Assembly: GCA_003427395.1 (NCBI GenBank) | Contig: BFEA01000266.1 | Coordinates: 90,626-141,344, forward strand | Direction of reading: 5' to 3' | Length of the DNA: 50,719 bases | Source: Chara braunii | Taxonomy: Eukaryota > Streptophyta > Charophyceae > Charales > Characeae | Part shown: positions 1 to 11,912 of the stretch, piece by piece | How positions within the stretch are numbered: position 1 is the first letter of the stretch | Layout of the letters: each line of letters opens with the position of its first letter | Translations under genes and position numbers: made by a program | Notes under the pieces: model-generated | What the model was told of the DNA's origin: nothing | Databases searched by the model: none | The model's input: the letters and a program-made list of their open reading frames with translations, nothing else

Positions 1-1605
1 GGGGGGCGACATTTGGGCGGGCATCAGGGGGGATTGCACCTCTCTTGAAGGCTGGAAAGGCGGCCCATTTTGGACGTGGGCGGGCGTGACAGCTACCGGA
101 TTCAGCACTTCCACGGCATCCCGTGCCTGACCCGGCAGTGGTGTAGGAAAACAGTCTGCACCCCGGTAAGACCACCGGTCATCCTGTGCGGCCCAGTTTT
201 TCCATGTCAGTTTCCCATTTTCATTCGCCTCTCCCATCTTCATACTGGGGTCAAGCCACAGCTCTCGGAAGGCGGACACAGCTTGCCTCCTACTGTGCTC
301 ATCTCGGGTCGCCGCCAATGCTTTCATGAGTTTTCTGCTGGCTTTTGCTAAGTTAGCATGAGTGACTTCTACCAGCTCAGCTTTGGCTTGACAAATGCCA
401 AAGGCCGCCTCTTGCCGTTCTGCTGAACATCTTACACGCTATATAACCATGAGGACTGCCAACCTCATGTGTTTAAACAGATTGCCCTGGAAGGATGTCC
501 ATGCAGAAGGGATATTCTCACTTTTTCCTAACAAAATGAGGGGAACATCCTAGTGGAAGACGACGCCCGTAAGCATGTGCCACATCGCATCCCACCATTG
601 CCATACTCTTTTCGCCAGTGGACAGTCTAGAAGGCGGTGCTCGAGATCCGCCCTTCTTGGTTGGGCGTCGGGTCCACAATGAGCGCAGATGGGAGATAAG
701 ACCCCCGCCTGCTCTAAGTTAGATCTCATTGTTAACCAGTCGGGCGTCGGGAGACAGCGATGGGTTATTTGCCATTGAAGGGCTCTGTGGGAGGTTGGCG
801 TAATGCAAGCGTAGGTAGCCCATGGAATGTGACTCATGTTTTCCTCAGATAGCGGCGAATCTCTCTTCCACCTGTTTAGGACAATCGTCGTGGAGGGGTG
901 GAAGGCATGAGCCCTTTTATATCCCTCCTTGACTGAGTTTTGCCATATCGGGACGGGGTTGCGGCCCTTCCATTCCCACTCTTGTGGATCAAAAGGTAGG
1001 TCGCCCATAGGGGTGGACATCTCATATGAATAATATCCTGTGTCCTCGGATCCCACGACTCAAATTCTTATTAAACCACGCACCGGTGCTGCACAGTCCA
1101 GTTCCTGGTTCCTTTTCATGTAGGCCCACCTGGCCCCCGGCATATCAGGCTCATAGGCATGCAGCTGCACCCCTTCGTGTGTGATATGTGACACCCTAAA
1201 GATAGTCATGGGAATTGAGTTTGGTGTGTCCCGAATGACCCAGTCAAGGCTGCGCAGCATCGGCCCCTCTTGTAGAGTAGTTACCCAGTGGGGTGGGATA
1301 GCCATTTGTAGCTGTTGCAATTTGCGTTGGCTTGCTTTGATGTGTTTGAGGGTGTTACGTTGCTGCTGCGCCGACTTCCATGTACCCCGCTAGGTGCCCC
1401 ACAAGTCTCCCAGAGTGTAGATTCCATTTCGCGCCCATGATAGCCAGTGGGAGTTTGTGGTGAGGGAAAAGGGTCTCCCATTGGTTGCAAATTGTTGGGT
1501 ACTACTGCCTGTGATCGCTACGTTCGATGGGATTGGTGTGCATAGTTGGCCTTGCTGCACTTTTGCCGCACATTCCACGTCGCCCTGGCTTGCAACTTGT
1601 TGTGC
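1..1605 (-). pseudogene. LINE ORF2 C-terminal region with zinc knuckle, decayed
   Basis: Read on the minus strand, one frame runs from 1605 to the window edge, interrupted only by four in-frame stops (1390-1392 TAG, 1060-1062 TGA, 550-552 TAG, 439-441 TAG). The product resembles the region after the reverse transcriptase in plant non-LTR retrotransposons. It has a DLW...GTWKS segment, then AIPPHW, then a zf-RVT-type zinc knuckle (CAHCG, later EHRLLDC, then KRVWQWW near 600-720). It ends in a charged tail (ICQAKAELVEV...LAKASRK) still open at base 1. Several stops fall where this family usually has Trp, which suggests TGG to TAG or TGA changes. A second fragment in another frame (1518-1712) shows a frameshift upstream. 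Reverse transcriptase and endonuclease are not in the window. It is related to, but not the same copy as, the LINE at 8.3-16.6 kb. It is certainly inactive. Confidence 0.8.
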
Positions 1606-2309
1606 TCACGGCTTAGTTTTTTGCTAGTTTTTGTCTGTATTTCGAATAGAGCACGGGCGTGCGCTCTATTTGAGCGCGACCTTTCTAGGCTACGTAGTTG
1701 CATTCTAATCAAAGGTTGGGGTACGACGCCTTGAGGATCCGATCGGGCTTCTACAAAAGGGTCATTGTTGCCAAGTAGGGAGCCGTCAGGGTGTTGTTAA
1801 ACAACTTTTGGTTGTGTTTTGGCCAACTTGCTGAGCGTTCTAGCCATTATTGCGAGACCCTCAGGATCTGATGACAACAAGGCCCTCTCACGGGAGTCTG
1901 AGTTGAACCCCACATGTATGTTGAGAGTTTGAAACACCTTCCTTTGCCCTTCTTATTCTAAGTTTAGTCTGTGGTTGCGAAGGGATGGCGGCAAGAGGGA
2001 TTGCAACCCACAAGACCGCAGCAAGACCTTGTGGGAGGTCCACCCACCGATTGCGGGAGCACTGCCGGGACTCGAGAGAAGTTCTGGGGGCAGGGAACTG
2101 TCAGGTATACCTTCCCTTGTCGTGTGTGAACCCTCTAATCCCCTATCAATACATCTCTATGTTGACTGCTATGTATGTGTGAATCCCTATGGACTTTGTT
2201 TTTCCGTTCAGAACTTAACTCGGATTAAGTAAAGGAAATGCATGATTCATCTATTTTTACGCCTGAAATTCAGACAAAAGGAGATGCACTAGGGGAAGGT
2301 GGGAGGAAG

Positions 2310-3215
2310 GTGGTTTTGCATGTGTTGACTGGGTCCCCAAATGATCAAGCAATGCGGCTTTGGTTTGGTTTGACCACATTGTTTATTTGACTTCCTTTGC
2401 AACCTGACAAAGTGACTTCGGTTTGGTTTGGTTGTTGTAGTATTTGTTGATTTGTCTTCTTTGCAGCCAGACAATGTGACTTCGGTTTGGCCTAACTGTA
2501 GTATTGTTCATCTTCGTGGTGATTAAACAATGTGGCTTCGGTTTGGTATGATTGTGGTGTCTGTGTTAACCTGTTTTTCGTGCAGTTAGGCAATGTGGCT
2601 TCGGTTTGGCCTATCTGCTATGCTTTGTTGTTTCATCATTTTCCCAACCAGACAATGTGGGTTCTGTTTGGTCTGGTTGTTGTTCTTGTGGTGATCTGTC
2701 TGGTGAAAGGGTTTAAGAGTTAGGTAAATGTGATCGAAATGGTTTGACCCAACTACTTGTTTTTTTTTTTAGGGAGGTTTTGACTGATGGCTAAACAATG
2801 TGGTTTCCATTTGGCTTAGTCTGAGGTCGCGCACGTAATGAGAAACCTGAGAATATTATTTTCTATATAAGAATATTATACTTATACTATTGAACAAGGT
2901 TGGTCAAACAATATGGCCGAATGGTTTTATATGACTATAGTTTATCACAAAGAAGAAGAAAATACTTAATTAAGGGTGTACGGAGGGTAATGTGAGGCGC
3001 ACCGAGTAATGTGGCTTCGGTTTGGCTCAGTCTTAGTTTTCAAAAGATTGAATGATCGAATGGGTAATATAACTTGGATATTATACACTTGGCAGGGCGA
3101 GACAATGTGGCGTCAGTTTGATCTAGTTGACAGCCTAATAAAGAGAGATGTAGTTGTGCATTTTGTTTATGTATATAACGACAAAGGTTAAGCAATGTGA
3201 CTTTGATTTGGCTTA
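2310..3215 (+). repeat. Dispersed ACAATGTGGCTTCGGTTTGG motif repeats
   Basis: A ~20-base motif close to ACAATGTGGCTTCGGTTTGG recurs at about 2350, 2410, 2475, 2530, 2590, 2652, 2798, 3010, 3103 and 3193. The first six copies are spaced about 60 bases apart, and later ones are looser. It lies inside copy A. The corresponding part of copy B (23990-24520) has its own short repeat, close to CCTGAACTTACAGAAGGG, at similar spacing. Confidence 0.7.
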
Positions 3216-3439
3216 ACCTTCTTATGCCCTATGTAAGTGGGATATTAGGGTTTATCTAACTGAGAGTCAATGAACTATTTATGAGAAAACTAACTTGGAA
3301 ATTTGCTAAGAACACTTATTCATTGTGGTATGGACTTCCATGTGGCCGAAATATGAACTTCGTTTATTCTGAATTTAAGCTTTGATAGATAGTTGCTTTA
3401 ATGATTGTCATGTGCTGGAGCGATACGAGTTAGTTTTGA

Positions 3440-4120
3440 TTTGTCTATATTTCCTGTTTTAGAGCTTAGACTTGTACGATTTGGGATATCACTTTCCGAT
3501 AAGGAGAATGCTGTTCAAATTCTTACATGATTTAAGGATAAAAATGATTTCTATCAGGCTTTACATAGTTAGATAGTATAGTATATTTTTGGATTCGTAT
3601 AAATTTAACAATTTATCATATTTAGGGGAGGTGTCACCAAAATGTTTACTAATTCAAGAGTTAGACAAATTCTTTTGTGTAAAGTCATATGCTTTGTTTA
3701 TTTCACTTTTATAAGTCAGTAGGAATTTGGAAAGCTACCTTCTTTAAGGGAGATGTTGCCCAAATTTGTACTTATTCAGGGAGTCAGACAACTTTATCTT
3801 AGAAAAGGTTAGAAATTTGATCAAACTTCAAATTCGGATTAGTATATACTTTTAGATAGTACTTTCATATGAGAAGTGTTACCCAATTTTTTGCTAATCT
3901 AAGGAGTTAGATAAATTTCTGGTATTTTAGAGTTATAAATTTTCTGGGATTTTCACATTTAGTCTTATATAAATTATGAGAAGGCATTTTTCCTACGGGA
4001 AGCGCTGCAGAAATTTCCTAAAATTTAGAGGAGGAAGGATATTTTATAACTTAAAAAATTTTGGCAATCTACCCTGCCTATGGGAGATGCTACCGACATT
4101 CTTGATATTTTCATATAAGT
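3440..4120 (+). repeat. ~123-bp tandem array inside copy A
   Basis: Units are recognised by a conserved core close to GGGAGATGTTGCCCAAATTT, with GTTGCC-type anchors at about 3511, 3633, 3755, 3878, 4005 and 4089. Spacing is 122, 122, 123, 127 and a shorter last step of 84. Units are diverged. The same array, in reverse, lies at 22496-23340. Confidence 0.75.
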
Positions 4121-5596
4121 GTTAGAGACGAGCTAGGAAGGTAGGATTGTCCCACACTCACTCAAACATAGCTTGGGCATTGACCTGTGTTGTGTTACAA
4201 GTCCCCTTCATTCACTTCGTTTAAGGTTGACAAGTTCAGATTGATCCCACGAGGATCAACTTCTGTTATTTTTTTATAATAGTTCGGTTTACGATTCAAT
4301 TTCAACTCGCTCCTACGGCTCAACCTAGGGTGTTTGCCCATGTGGGTTGAATTGTTTCTTTGAGTTATTACCCAGATTTTTATTAAATAGTCATTTGAAA
4401 GGGGATTGAGTGTTTTTTTTTTGGAAGGTTGGACAAAGGTTGGGGCTTGTGTGAATAAGGCAAGGGGTGTGAGTGCAGAGAGTGGTTGAAGTTGACCCAG
4501 TGTAGTGTGTGACATGTCAATGTTGGATCTGCGTATGATTGAAGGTATGTTTTGTGCTTTGAAGTTAGGATTTGACCTTACAAGTGAATAATATTATGTT
4601 TGGAAAGAAGTTACATTGTGATTGTGAGAGTGATCGTCTTGTGCCCAATAACCCCATTTTATTTATATTTTTTATTTGCGCAGTTTATTTTTGATCAGGC
4701 TCGAGGGTTGAGAAGATTTGAACTGAGAGAAAAAAAGAGATCCCCCCTAACTTGCTTGCCAAACTTTTATAGTTGGACGTTGAGGTTCATAGCGACTGTC
4801 AAAATCAAACCCCTAGACATGTTCCAAGCTTCCGAAGATGGAGCCCCGTCCCCAGAGTCAGAGGCGTTTAGCTGCCACAAAGGGTCAAAGTCCACCTACC
4901 GCTCCTCGACACAGGGTGCAGAAGTAGGTAAAACTCACAATCGCATTTTCGATTATCTAGTAATATGAGATTAATCTCTTAAGACGCATGTTAGCTGACA
5001 CTTTAGTGTCGAAAGTAACCCTCTAAATTACAAAGGACCGCATGGTTATGGGACCGTATAATACGTCATCACTACGATAACTTGTGTGTTTATGCATGGC
5101 TAATCGATATGATATAAATAGTGTCGTCGCGTTATTTATTAAGAGTCTCTCGCACAATGCTAGTTGTCGATAAGTTATAGGTCGGATACGAATAAGGGAC
5201 TAAGTGCGATTTACGTGCGAAGTTTGATTTTATTTTACGAGGTGTATCGCATGGTTAGATTGGTCGTCCTAGTTGACCAGTGTAGGGTTACGTTTTGAGA
5301 GATCAGGGCCTATGGCGACAATCTGTGCTCGGGTTCGATTCGTCCGTTAACCGTGCATACCCCCTATGCTACAACGAACGAGTAAACACCCTCGGCTAGG
5401 CCACCTCTGCATTTGCATACGAAAAGCCTTCGCATGTGGCTCGGTAGCTTGACGAGGATATGCCGATCTGTCGTAGGGGTTCGCGAGAGATACGGCTAAC
5501 GCACTCAGCCGCAGCGGCGGCGCTCCGCGAGAATTCTTGCAAAATCCTACGTGACGCGGCCGGGAAGGTCCCCTTGCGGGATCGATGCACACGACA

Positions 5597-7235
5597 CTGT
5601 GAGGCCCTCTGTTTCCAATGGTGGGGGTTGGTACGATGAACTCTGGTGTTTGGTGTTTTCACTACTGAGATCTGTTACAACTGATTCCGACTGATTCGCT
5701 TTGTTGAGGTAGGTATCGGCCTGTTGACTGAATGAGTGAAGTGATCTTGCAGGGATAGATAACCCTCCTTCTTTGGAACAACCTGCGCTACCGTTGTTAA
5801 ATCACCTGTACATCCAACTATCGGACGCGAACCCTTTTCGGAGGTTGCCCGCCATCGATTCAATTTATCTACTGTGTTGGGCCTCCGGAATTTTCGTAGG
5901 CAACGAGTTTTATTTTGATCAAGGTTGGGGCCGTGTACTAGCGGTTTAAGATGGGTTTTTGGAGTTAGTTTCCTTCATCGATGAAAATCTGTTGCACCTG
6001 ACTCTAGCTGGTGCACTTTGCTGAGGTGGGCCATTGAGCTGTTTTTTTTTTTTTTTTTTTTTTAAGCCTAGGGTATTTGCTGGCAGCGGACAACAAATGG
6101 TTATCTTGACAGGGTGGGGCAATTGAGTTGTTGACCGAACTAGCGAGGTGTTGTTTGTGGGATTGACAACTCTTCTTCTTCATAACATATGTCAGGTCGT
6201 TGTTGGAAGGGAGCTTTGGTTTTTGGTTTCTCACGCGATTGAAAAGCGGACAGTGGCCGGGTCACAATGCTGCAGGGGGATCATGCCTTCTTTGATTGTT
6301 ACTCTTGAGAGATGATGAATTCTACTATTCGTTGCGGATTGAGGTTGTTAGTTATAGTGGTCCAGATCGAGGTGTTTCTTACCATCGTGTAAAAAAAAAT
6401 TGTGCTGACTTATGATGATGTGTGTGGTGATGGGATGGGGATTGTGAAGTTGCTTCAGTGAGTGAGATGATTCAGCTTGGTAGATAGGAGATTTGGGGAT
6501 GCTCAACACATTCACTCCTTGCCAGCGAGACGGGTTGAACACTGTGTATGTGGTCCTAACGTTCTGTCAAATGTGCATGGGGTGGCTTCTTTTGACCTGT
6601 TGAGGCAGGGGTGGCCGGATAAACTCTTTGTCATTTGCGAGCATCGGTGTTTGGCGATCTTGGGGGATCGACAACTGTTGTTCTTCCAAACGGTCAACGC
6701 GGCGGTTGTTGGGAGGGAGATTTAGTTTTTGCTTGTTCAAGGGATTGCGGTGCGGGCAGAGGTAGGTTTGCTGTGTGTCAGAGGCTGAGTTGGGCGAATA
6801 GGGGGTGGGACAAAGCCTTCTAGGACTATTGACCTAGGGCGACACCAGACTCCACACGGTGTACATAGAGGTTGTTATGCACTATGTCCAGATTGAGGCG
6901 GTTATCTACCATCGTGTAAACGATTTGGGTTGAGTTCCAACGAAGTGTGGAATAATGGGATTGGGATTGTGAAGTCGAGTTGCTGGTCCTTGGTAGATCC
7001 GAGGTTTTGGACTGATGGGATGGGGATTGTGAAGTCGAGTTTCTGGTCCTTAGTAGATCCGAGGTTTTTGACTGCTCGACACATTGACAAGTGGACTCCT
7101 TGATGAGACGACACTGAGCATAGCATATGTAGTCTTCGCTTTGGTCAAACGCGCATCTTGTGTTATTCAGACCTGTTATTCAGACCTGTACCTTGAAAAC
7201 TCGTTGTGTGCGGTCAGGACCTTAACATCTTGTGT
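5597..7235. repeat. Degenerate ~0.4-0.5 kb repeats, no gene seen
   Basis: There is no supported coding frame. Blocks recur with drift: GTTGACTGAATGAGTGAAGT at 5727 and GTTGACCGAACTAGCGAGGT at 6132, with a related piece near 6640; and TACCATCGTGTAAA at 6380 and 6907. A direct duplication of about 60 bases, including ATTGTGAAGTCGAGTT, lies at 6953-7012 and 7014-7073. A (T)23 run lies at 6041-6063. Confidence 0.6.
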
Positions 7236-7239
7236 TGGT

Positions 7240-7350
7240 CGACGCCCGCCAGCTGAGAGTGCAGGTAGCAGGCCCGAAGATTCGACCCTGTGACCTAAGA
7301 CCACAATGTGCATTGACTGTCGGTGTTCCACCCACTAAGCTAGGGCTGCA
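7240..7350 (-). mobile_element. tRNA-derived SINE-like sequence
   Basis: On the minus strand there is a Pol III A-box-like TAGCTTAGTGGG (7331-7342) and a B-box-like GGGTCGAATCT (7278-7288). The acceptor arms do not pair, so it is not a tRNA gene. A second, partial copy sharing GGTCTTAGGTC and GGCGGGCGTCGA follows at 7385-7470. Confidence 0.6.
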
Positions 7351-7384
7351 ATCATTCCAAATGCCTAGTGCTTGCGCACTTGCT

Positions 7385-7470
7385 TCGATCGACGCCCGCC
7401 AGTTGAAATGCATTGAATCGCAGGTCTGAAGATTCGAGTTGCGACCTAAGACCACAATGCGCATTCTACA
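7385..7470 (-). repeat. Partial second copy of the SINE-like sequence
   Basis: It repeats the B-box side of the 7240-7350 element: CGACGCCCGCCAG at its left, GAAGATTCGA in the middle and GACCTAAGACCACAATG at its right, with small indels. The A-box side is missing. Confidence 0.6.
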
Positions 7471-8323
7471 TCAGTGCTCTCTCGGATCTCACCTTCTTCG
7501 TCTTCCTGTTTATCTTCTCGAAATGTTGTCTGTCGTGTGGTGAGCTGTTGGGTTATACTGCTTGTTAACTCTCGAGTTACGGAGGGAGTTGTAAACAGTC
7601 ATATCTCAGATGAGTTCGATCCATTCAGGAAGGTCCTAGGGCCTCACCACACTACTCCCGAGTTCAACCTGTCAGAATGTATGTAGTGCAGTGTGCCCTG
7701 AGAACTTTCAGGAGAAGGTACTAGAGGATAGGTGCGCACCGTACAAACAGATTCATCCTTGGTAGTTGGTCCTGTCCGCAGATCAAGGGCATCACCCCAC
7801 TACACGACGTTCCACATGTATCAAGGTGGATGATCCAACATTTTTTTATTTTTTATTTTTAAAAGGACGACGGCCTTGAGATATCATCATTAAGCTGACC
7901 GGCCCCAGGCAATTTAGAAATAGTTGGTTTGATGCTTGCACGAATTGCAAAAAAGGTTCAGCCGGAGCGCTTCCGCCGGAGCGGTGCGTATCGGACCAAG
8001 TGCTATCCTCCCGGTAACATGAGGACTGCGGCGACTGCTGACGTTACCAACATGATGACGCCATGGTAGCTTGAGTAGGTTGCCTCTTCCGTGATGCTTT
8101 CGGAGAGTCGTTCATCGCGGCCAGTTATGGTCGCCCCGGCCTGCAATCTACCCACCGCCCAGCCGGCCAAGAACCACGAACCAAGACGCTTGAAGAACCA
8201 CGAAGTTTGAAGACTATCAGCAATTGGAGGAAGAGGTCGATACACCGAGAGTCATAACTAAGCTCTCCCGTCGAAGCTAATATCTACAAGTAAAAACGCA
8301 ATAGTTGTGCTCACGAGCCACTC
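7471..8323. other. Intergenic or 5' flank of the LINE, no gene seen
   Basis: No reading frame here resembles a known protein. There is a GC-rich palindrome at 7962-7984 (CCGGAGCGCTTCCGCCGGAG core) and an AT-rich run at 7838-7862. The last few hundred bases may be the 5' untranslated region of the LINE whose ORF1 begins near 8324. Confidence 0.4.
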
Positions 8324-9388
8324 ATGGAGACTATAATAATGGCAGAAGGTGACGACAATTGGGGACCCCGTTCCCCACTGCCGGATCCAGGGATGGAAAG
8401 GGAAGATGAAGAGAGGGTGAATGAGTTAATGAGACTATATTATGAAGAGGGAGTTCTTCCAGTGGAAATTAACCCGGTTGAAATGACAGTAGAGGGGAGA
8501 GAAGCTAGGTTTAAAGTGAACCTAACACTACACCGAGTCAAGAACACACTGTGACAGTCATTTAGAGAGAAGGGGCAAGGTTTTTGTCGAAGCAGGTTAA
8601 AGATGATGTAGTCAGGGCCTATGAGGATAAGAAAATTCAGGATGGAAGCTTTGAGGCCGAGCTGTTTAGGCGAGGGAGAGTAAAAATTGAAAGTCCCAAC
8701 GTGATTTCTTACGTAGCCAAGAATAGAGTGATGGCCTCATGGTTAGTCACAAAGGGCCATAATGAAATCACTATAGGTGCCACCACCTATAGACTGGACT
8801 TAAGACCTTGGTTAACAAAAGCTCAACTAAGGGAACAGAGACGAGATGAGGACCTTCAATCGTTTTGGGTAATTGCGGTACAAGTGCCGCTTGATTCCTT
8901 CATCTACTTGGAAGCACAAGTCAGTAAGGCTATAGGTCCAATCCTTCACAGACACCCTATAGAACCGGATAGACTAAAACCATCTCTCATTAACATGAAA
9001 TTTGATATCGACCCTAGCTCACGTCAAAGTATGCAGGATAGGATCTGGGTTATCACTTCCGAGGGAGATGAGTTGGAAGTCAAACTTGCCTCGTCGGATA
9101 CTCCTCGATGTCGGTGATGTCGGTGATGTCGGACCTTCTTCCACACAGCGAATGAGTGCAGAAGAGGAGGAGTGGGACAACAATCAAGCAGCCAAGGAAA
9201 TCAAGTCTACCAAGGAATCAATCAAGTCTCTCAAAACCAGCAAGCATTCGAGAACAATGATCAACAACATCAAAGTCAAAAGCAGCAAGCAAGATATGCA
9301 GGTCCAATGAGTCATCTAGGAACTTCACCATTGCAGGTGCTTTTGAGCGCATCCATAGGTCAAGGCGCTGCCCCGCCAGGCGACATAA
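8324..9388 (+). pseudogene. LINE ORF1, N-terminal part
   Basis: Two consecutive frames, 8324-8554 and 8584-9117, joined by a frameshift near 8550, give an acidic N-terminus (MAEGDDNWGPRSPLP...) followed by a domain like the DUF4283/RRM-type ORF1p of plant LINEs. Visible hallmarks are FRRGRVKIE, VMASWLVTKG, LDLRPW and DLQSFWVIAVQVPLD, then SKAIGPIL and INMKFDID. A further frameshift near 9110 leads to a Gln/Asn-rich stretch (9172-9388, NQVYQGINQVSQNQQ...). Such proteins bind the element RNA. The start is the second ATG of the first frame (8338) or the first (8324); I cannot decide. The frame is then broken by the AT-rich foldback at about 9388. Assignment to LINE ORF1 rests on domain pattern and position upstream of the endonuclease. 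Confidence 0.65.
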
Positions 9389-9905
9389 TTTTTTTTTTAT
9401 AATTAAATAATCATTCAATAATAAAATTACATTCTAAATTTTAAATTTTTATTCCATCTTAAAAAATGTTATTCCAATTTTAAAATTTTTCGTCTTACTT
9501 GAAAACTTTCGTTCCAAGAATGGGGTATCTCTTCTTATTTGAACTGCATGTTAGAGATGGAATGAAAGTTTGGATGAGTTTGTGAAATATTTTAATTGGA
9601 TTGTCATTCTAAGTAAGGATTTTCAATCATAAATAGGTTAATCCAATCTAAATTATAAGATATTTGTTATAGTAGAATGAAAGTTTAATTAAAACATTTC
9701 ATAAACTTGTCCAGACTTTCATTCCATCTTGAACAAATAAATGTAGTTGGGAGGGAAAACTTATATTTAGTCTGGAACTTTTTAAAATAAAACTGAAAAT
9801 TTTAGAATTGGATGAATATTGGAATTATAATTTATAAATATGAAGGAATTGTTTTTTATGGAATGTTTTTTCAACTTTCATTTCTCGTGGAAATTTTTTT
9901 GTTGA
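9388..9905. mobile_element. AT-rich foldback (MITE-like) insertion in LINE ORF1
   Basis: A sharply AT-rich block with inverted arms: 9556-9597 pairs with 9687-9728 (42 bases, about 37 matching), with looser pairing outward. It separates the Gln-rich part of ORF1 from its Pro/Gln-rich continuation. Exact ends and target duplication were not resolved. Confidence 0.6.
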
Positions 9906-11010
9906 GTGCTGCTCTGCCAACTTTCTCGAGTTCGCAATCCAATCCAGCATTCAATCAAGCCATAAATTTAATGATTGTTCAACATGTCAGCCCATATGTC
10001 AATGTATGGGATGCCGAACGGAGCAGGTCATGCCTTCATGCCATGGGTACCTCAGCACGGAGGGTCGCAAGTGGTATACCCCTCTCAATTCTTTCAACAA
10101 GGGGTTGGTTTCCCCCCATGGTTTTGTTCTCACCACTGGGAGGCGAGCCTGATGGTACAATCGGCCAACAACCGGCAATTTCAAGGACCCCTCCACTAGG
10201 AAGACAAGTGTCCTCACCAATGGTGGTTCAACGTGATGGAGCCGCCAATATGGGGCAACAGAAACACCCTCCAAAAGGAGAATCGAGCAGTGTTTCAGGG
10301 CTACGTTCCATCACGCCAGGTAAGCAAAGGAGACTCGACCTGGAAGGCAGTTTTGTCTCGAGCGGCAGAATCCAAGGTGAGTTCTCGGACAATTCAATCA
10401 TTGTTTTAATCCCTCCATAAAATCGGATCAGGAAGATTGGTACCCCAGGCAATAAGACCACAAGACGTCGAACCCCGATCACATCCTTGTCCAGTGGGCA
10501 ATTGCAAAATTAAATAATCGTATTCTGCCGCTGTTTTGCACCGCCGTCCGAAACTGTTTTTGGGTTATTGCTTGGTCCATGGTGGATGGCTCCACAGTCT
10601 TTTTTACCCTCCCTTTGTCGGAGCAACCGATGCCATCAGTAATGGTAGCTTTGATCTGGCGAGTCATTGTTGATCGTTTTCTTTTTTGTATCATTCCGGA
10701 TTGCTCGATGCCTCGAATCATCACGGATAGTCCAGAAGTAGATGGAAAGAGAATATTTTTTTTTGTCCCTATTCTGGATGTCCGCTTTATCTCAGGCCAA
10801 CTGGAGAAGTTGGAAAGCGAAGGTATGAAACTCATTCCTCTCACATGGGTCGTTGAACCTCGTAAATCGGAGTTGCAATGCCTGAAAATTCCGCCACTGA
10901 CCACGACTGAATGCTTGATTGATGTTGATGGTAGGTTGCTCAGAGAAAAGAAGTTGGAATCACCGTACATTAAGCATATGTTAACTTGCTTATGGCTTTC
11001 CCCCTCGTAG
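9906..11010 (+). pseudogene. LINE ORF1, C-terminal part
   Basis: After the AT-rich insertion a Met/Pro/Gln-rich stretch (MSMYGMPNGAGHAFMPWVPQ in the frame starting 9975) resumes, shifts frame near 10200 and continues (SSPMVVQRDGAANMGQQKHP...). Then 10579-11010 encodes a 143-residue open frame beginning MVDGSTVFFTLPLSEQ. It contains no motif I can name, but it lies directly between ORF1 and the endonuclease and is open throughout, so it is probably the ORF1 tail. There is no recognisable zinc knuckle. Several frameshifts make this non-functional. Confidence 0.5.
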
Positions 11011-11046
11011 GGTTCTCCCAACATCCATGCTGGCGGTCGGGGTTCC

Positions 11047-11909
11047 CGAAGCGATGGTCAAGCTTAAAATAGCTTCATGGAACGTTAGGGGGTTGGGAGA
11101 AAAACACATGCACACATAAGAAGGATCAATTAAAGTCGTTGATATTTGAAAACAACATCCAAATAACCTGCTTACAGGAAACGAAACTAACCGAGGATAA
11201 AATTGCTGCATTAGCGAACTGGTGGGACGGACCCCAAATATGGTCCCGGGCTGATGGGACGAAAGGAGGCACAACCATCGTGATGCATAGAAACCTAGAA
11301 AAGGAAATAGTTGATTTTTATTCTGACCTGTGGGGAAGATGGTCCTAGGTCAAATGCTATATGGAGGGTTGTTATTGGATCTTCATAAGTATTTATGTCC
11401 CAGTTGAATCTAGGTCAAAAGCTAATTTCTTCTTAGATCTGTTGTCGATTATCCCGGAAGGGGAAAAAATCGTCATTGTTGGTGAATGGAATTCAATATT
11501 GGATACATGATCTGATGTCAGAAGTACGAACGATAAGATTGCTCTGGATACATTGATGGAAGATATGGACCTAATCGACCCTTTCAATCTCTCGTATCCA
11601 GAAGATGACGGTTTTACATGGTTTTCACATTACCGTGAGACCACTGACATAGCCAAACGACTGTTGTACTACTTTCTTACCACAGCAAATGTGTGGGAAT
11701 CAATTGAGAATCTGCAATCCCGCTGCCATCCTATGTCTGACCATTACCCAATCATTATGTCACTGGTAATTTTTCAGATCACACGGGAAAAATGTTTGTT
11801 CAGATTTAACACTCAGAACTTAAATAAACCAGGGCCGGTGTCTTGGATGAGGAAATTCTGGGCCGATTGGGCAACCTCACGCCCAAAATTTACCTCGATT
11901 GCGGAATAG
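11047..11909 (+). pseudogene. LINE APE-type endonuclease domain
   Basis: The domain starts near the ATG at 11054 with KIASWNVRGLGE, the first conserved block of exonuclease-endonuclease-phosphatase endonucleases. After a frameshift at about 11115 it continues as ITCLQETKL (catalytic Glu block), then YVPVESRSK, GEWNSILD, DGFTWFSH and finally SDHYPI (catalytic Asp-His block). The frame from 11127 to 11909 has in-frame stops at 11346-11348 (TAG) and about 11509 (TGA), then two stops at 11907-11912. In intact elements this domain nicks the target to prime reverse transcription. The order of motifs and spacing leave little doubt. Confidence 0.85.
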
Positions 11910-11912
11910 TGA

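Larger units (their letters stand above)
1740..5596 (+). mobile_element. Copy A of a non-coding element (TGTCG/CGACA terminus)
   Basis: This stretch has no credible coding frame but matches, in inverted orientation, the sequence at 20225 to about 25110. Matching blocks in order: 1846-2105 with 24786-25045, 3511-4120 with 22496-23340, 4165-4560 with about 21850-22320, 4970-5060 with 20880-20965, and 5320-5596 with 20225-20600. The right end is set by the shared terminus: here GATCGATGCACACGACA, and in the other copy the reverse complement of TGTCGAGCACATCGGTC. The left limit is uncertain (about 1670-1780), because homology fades into the LINE fragment. Internal parts include motif repeats at 2310-3215 and a ~123-bp tandem array at 3440-4120. 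I do not recognise the family. Confidence 0.75.
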
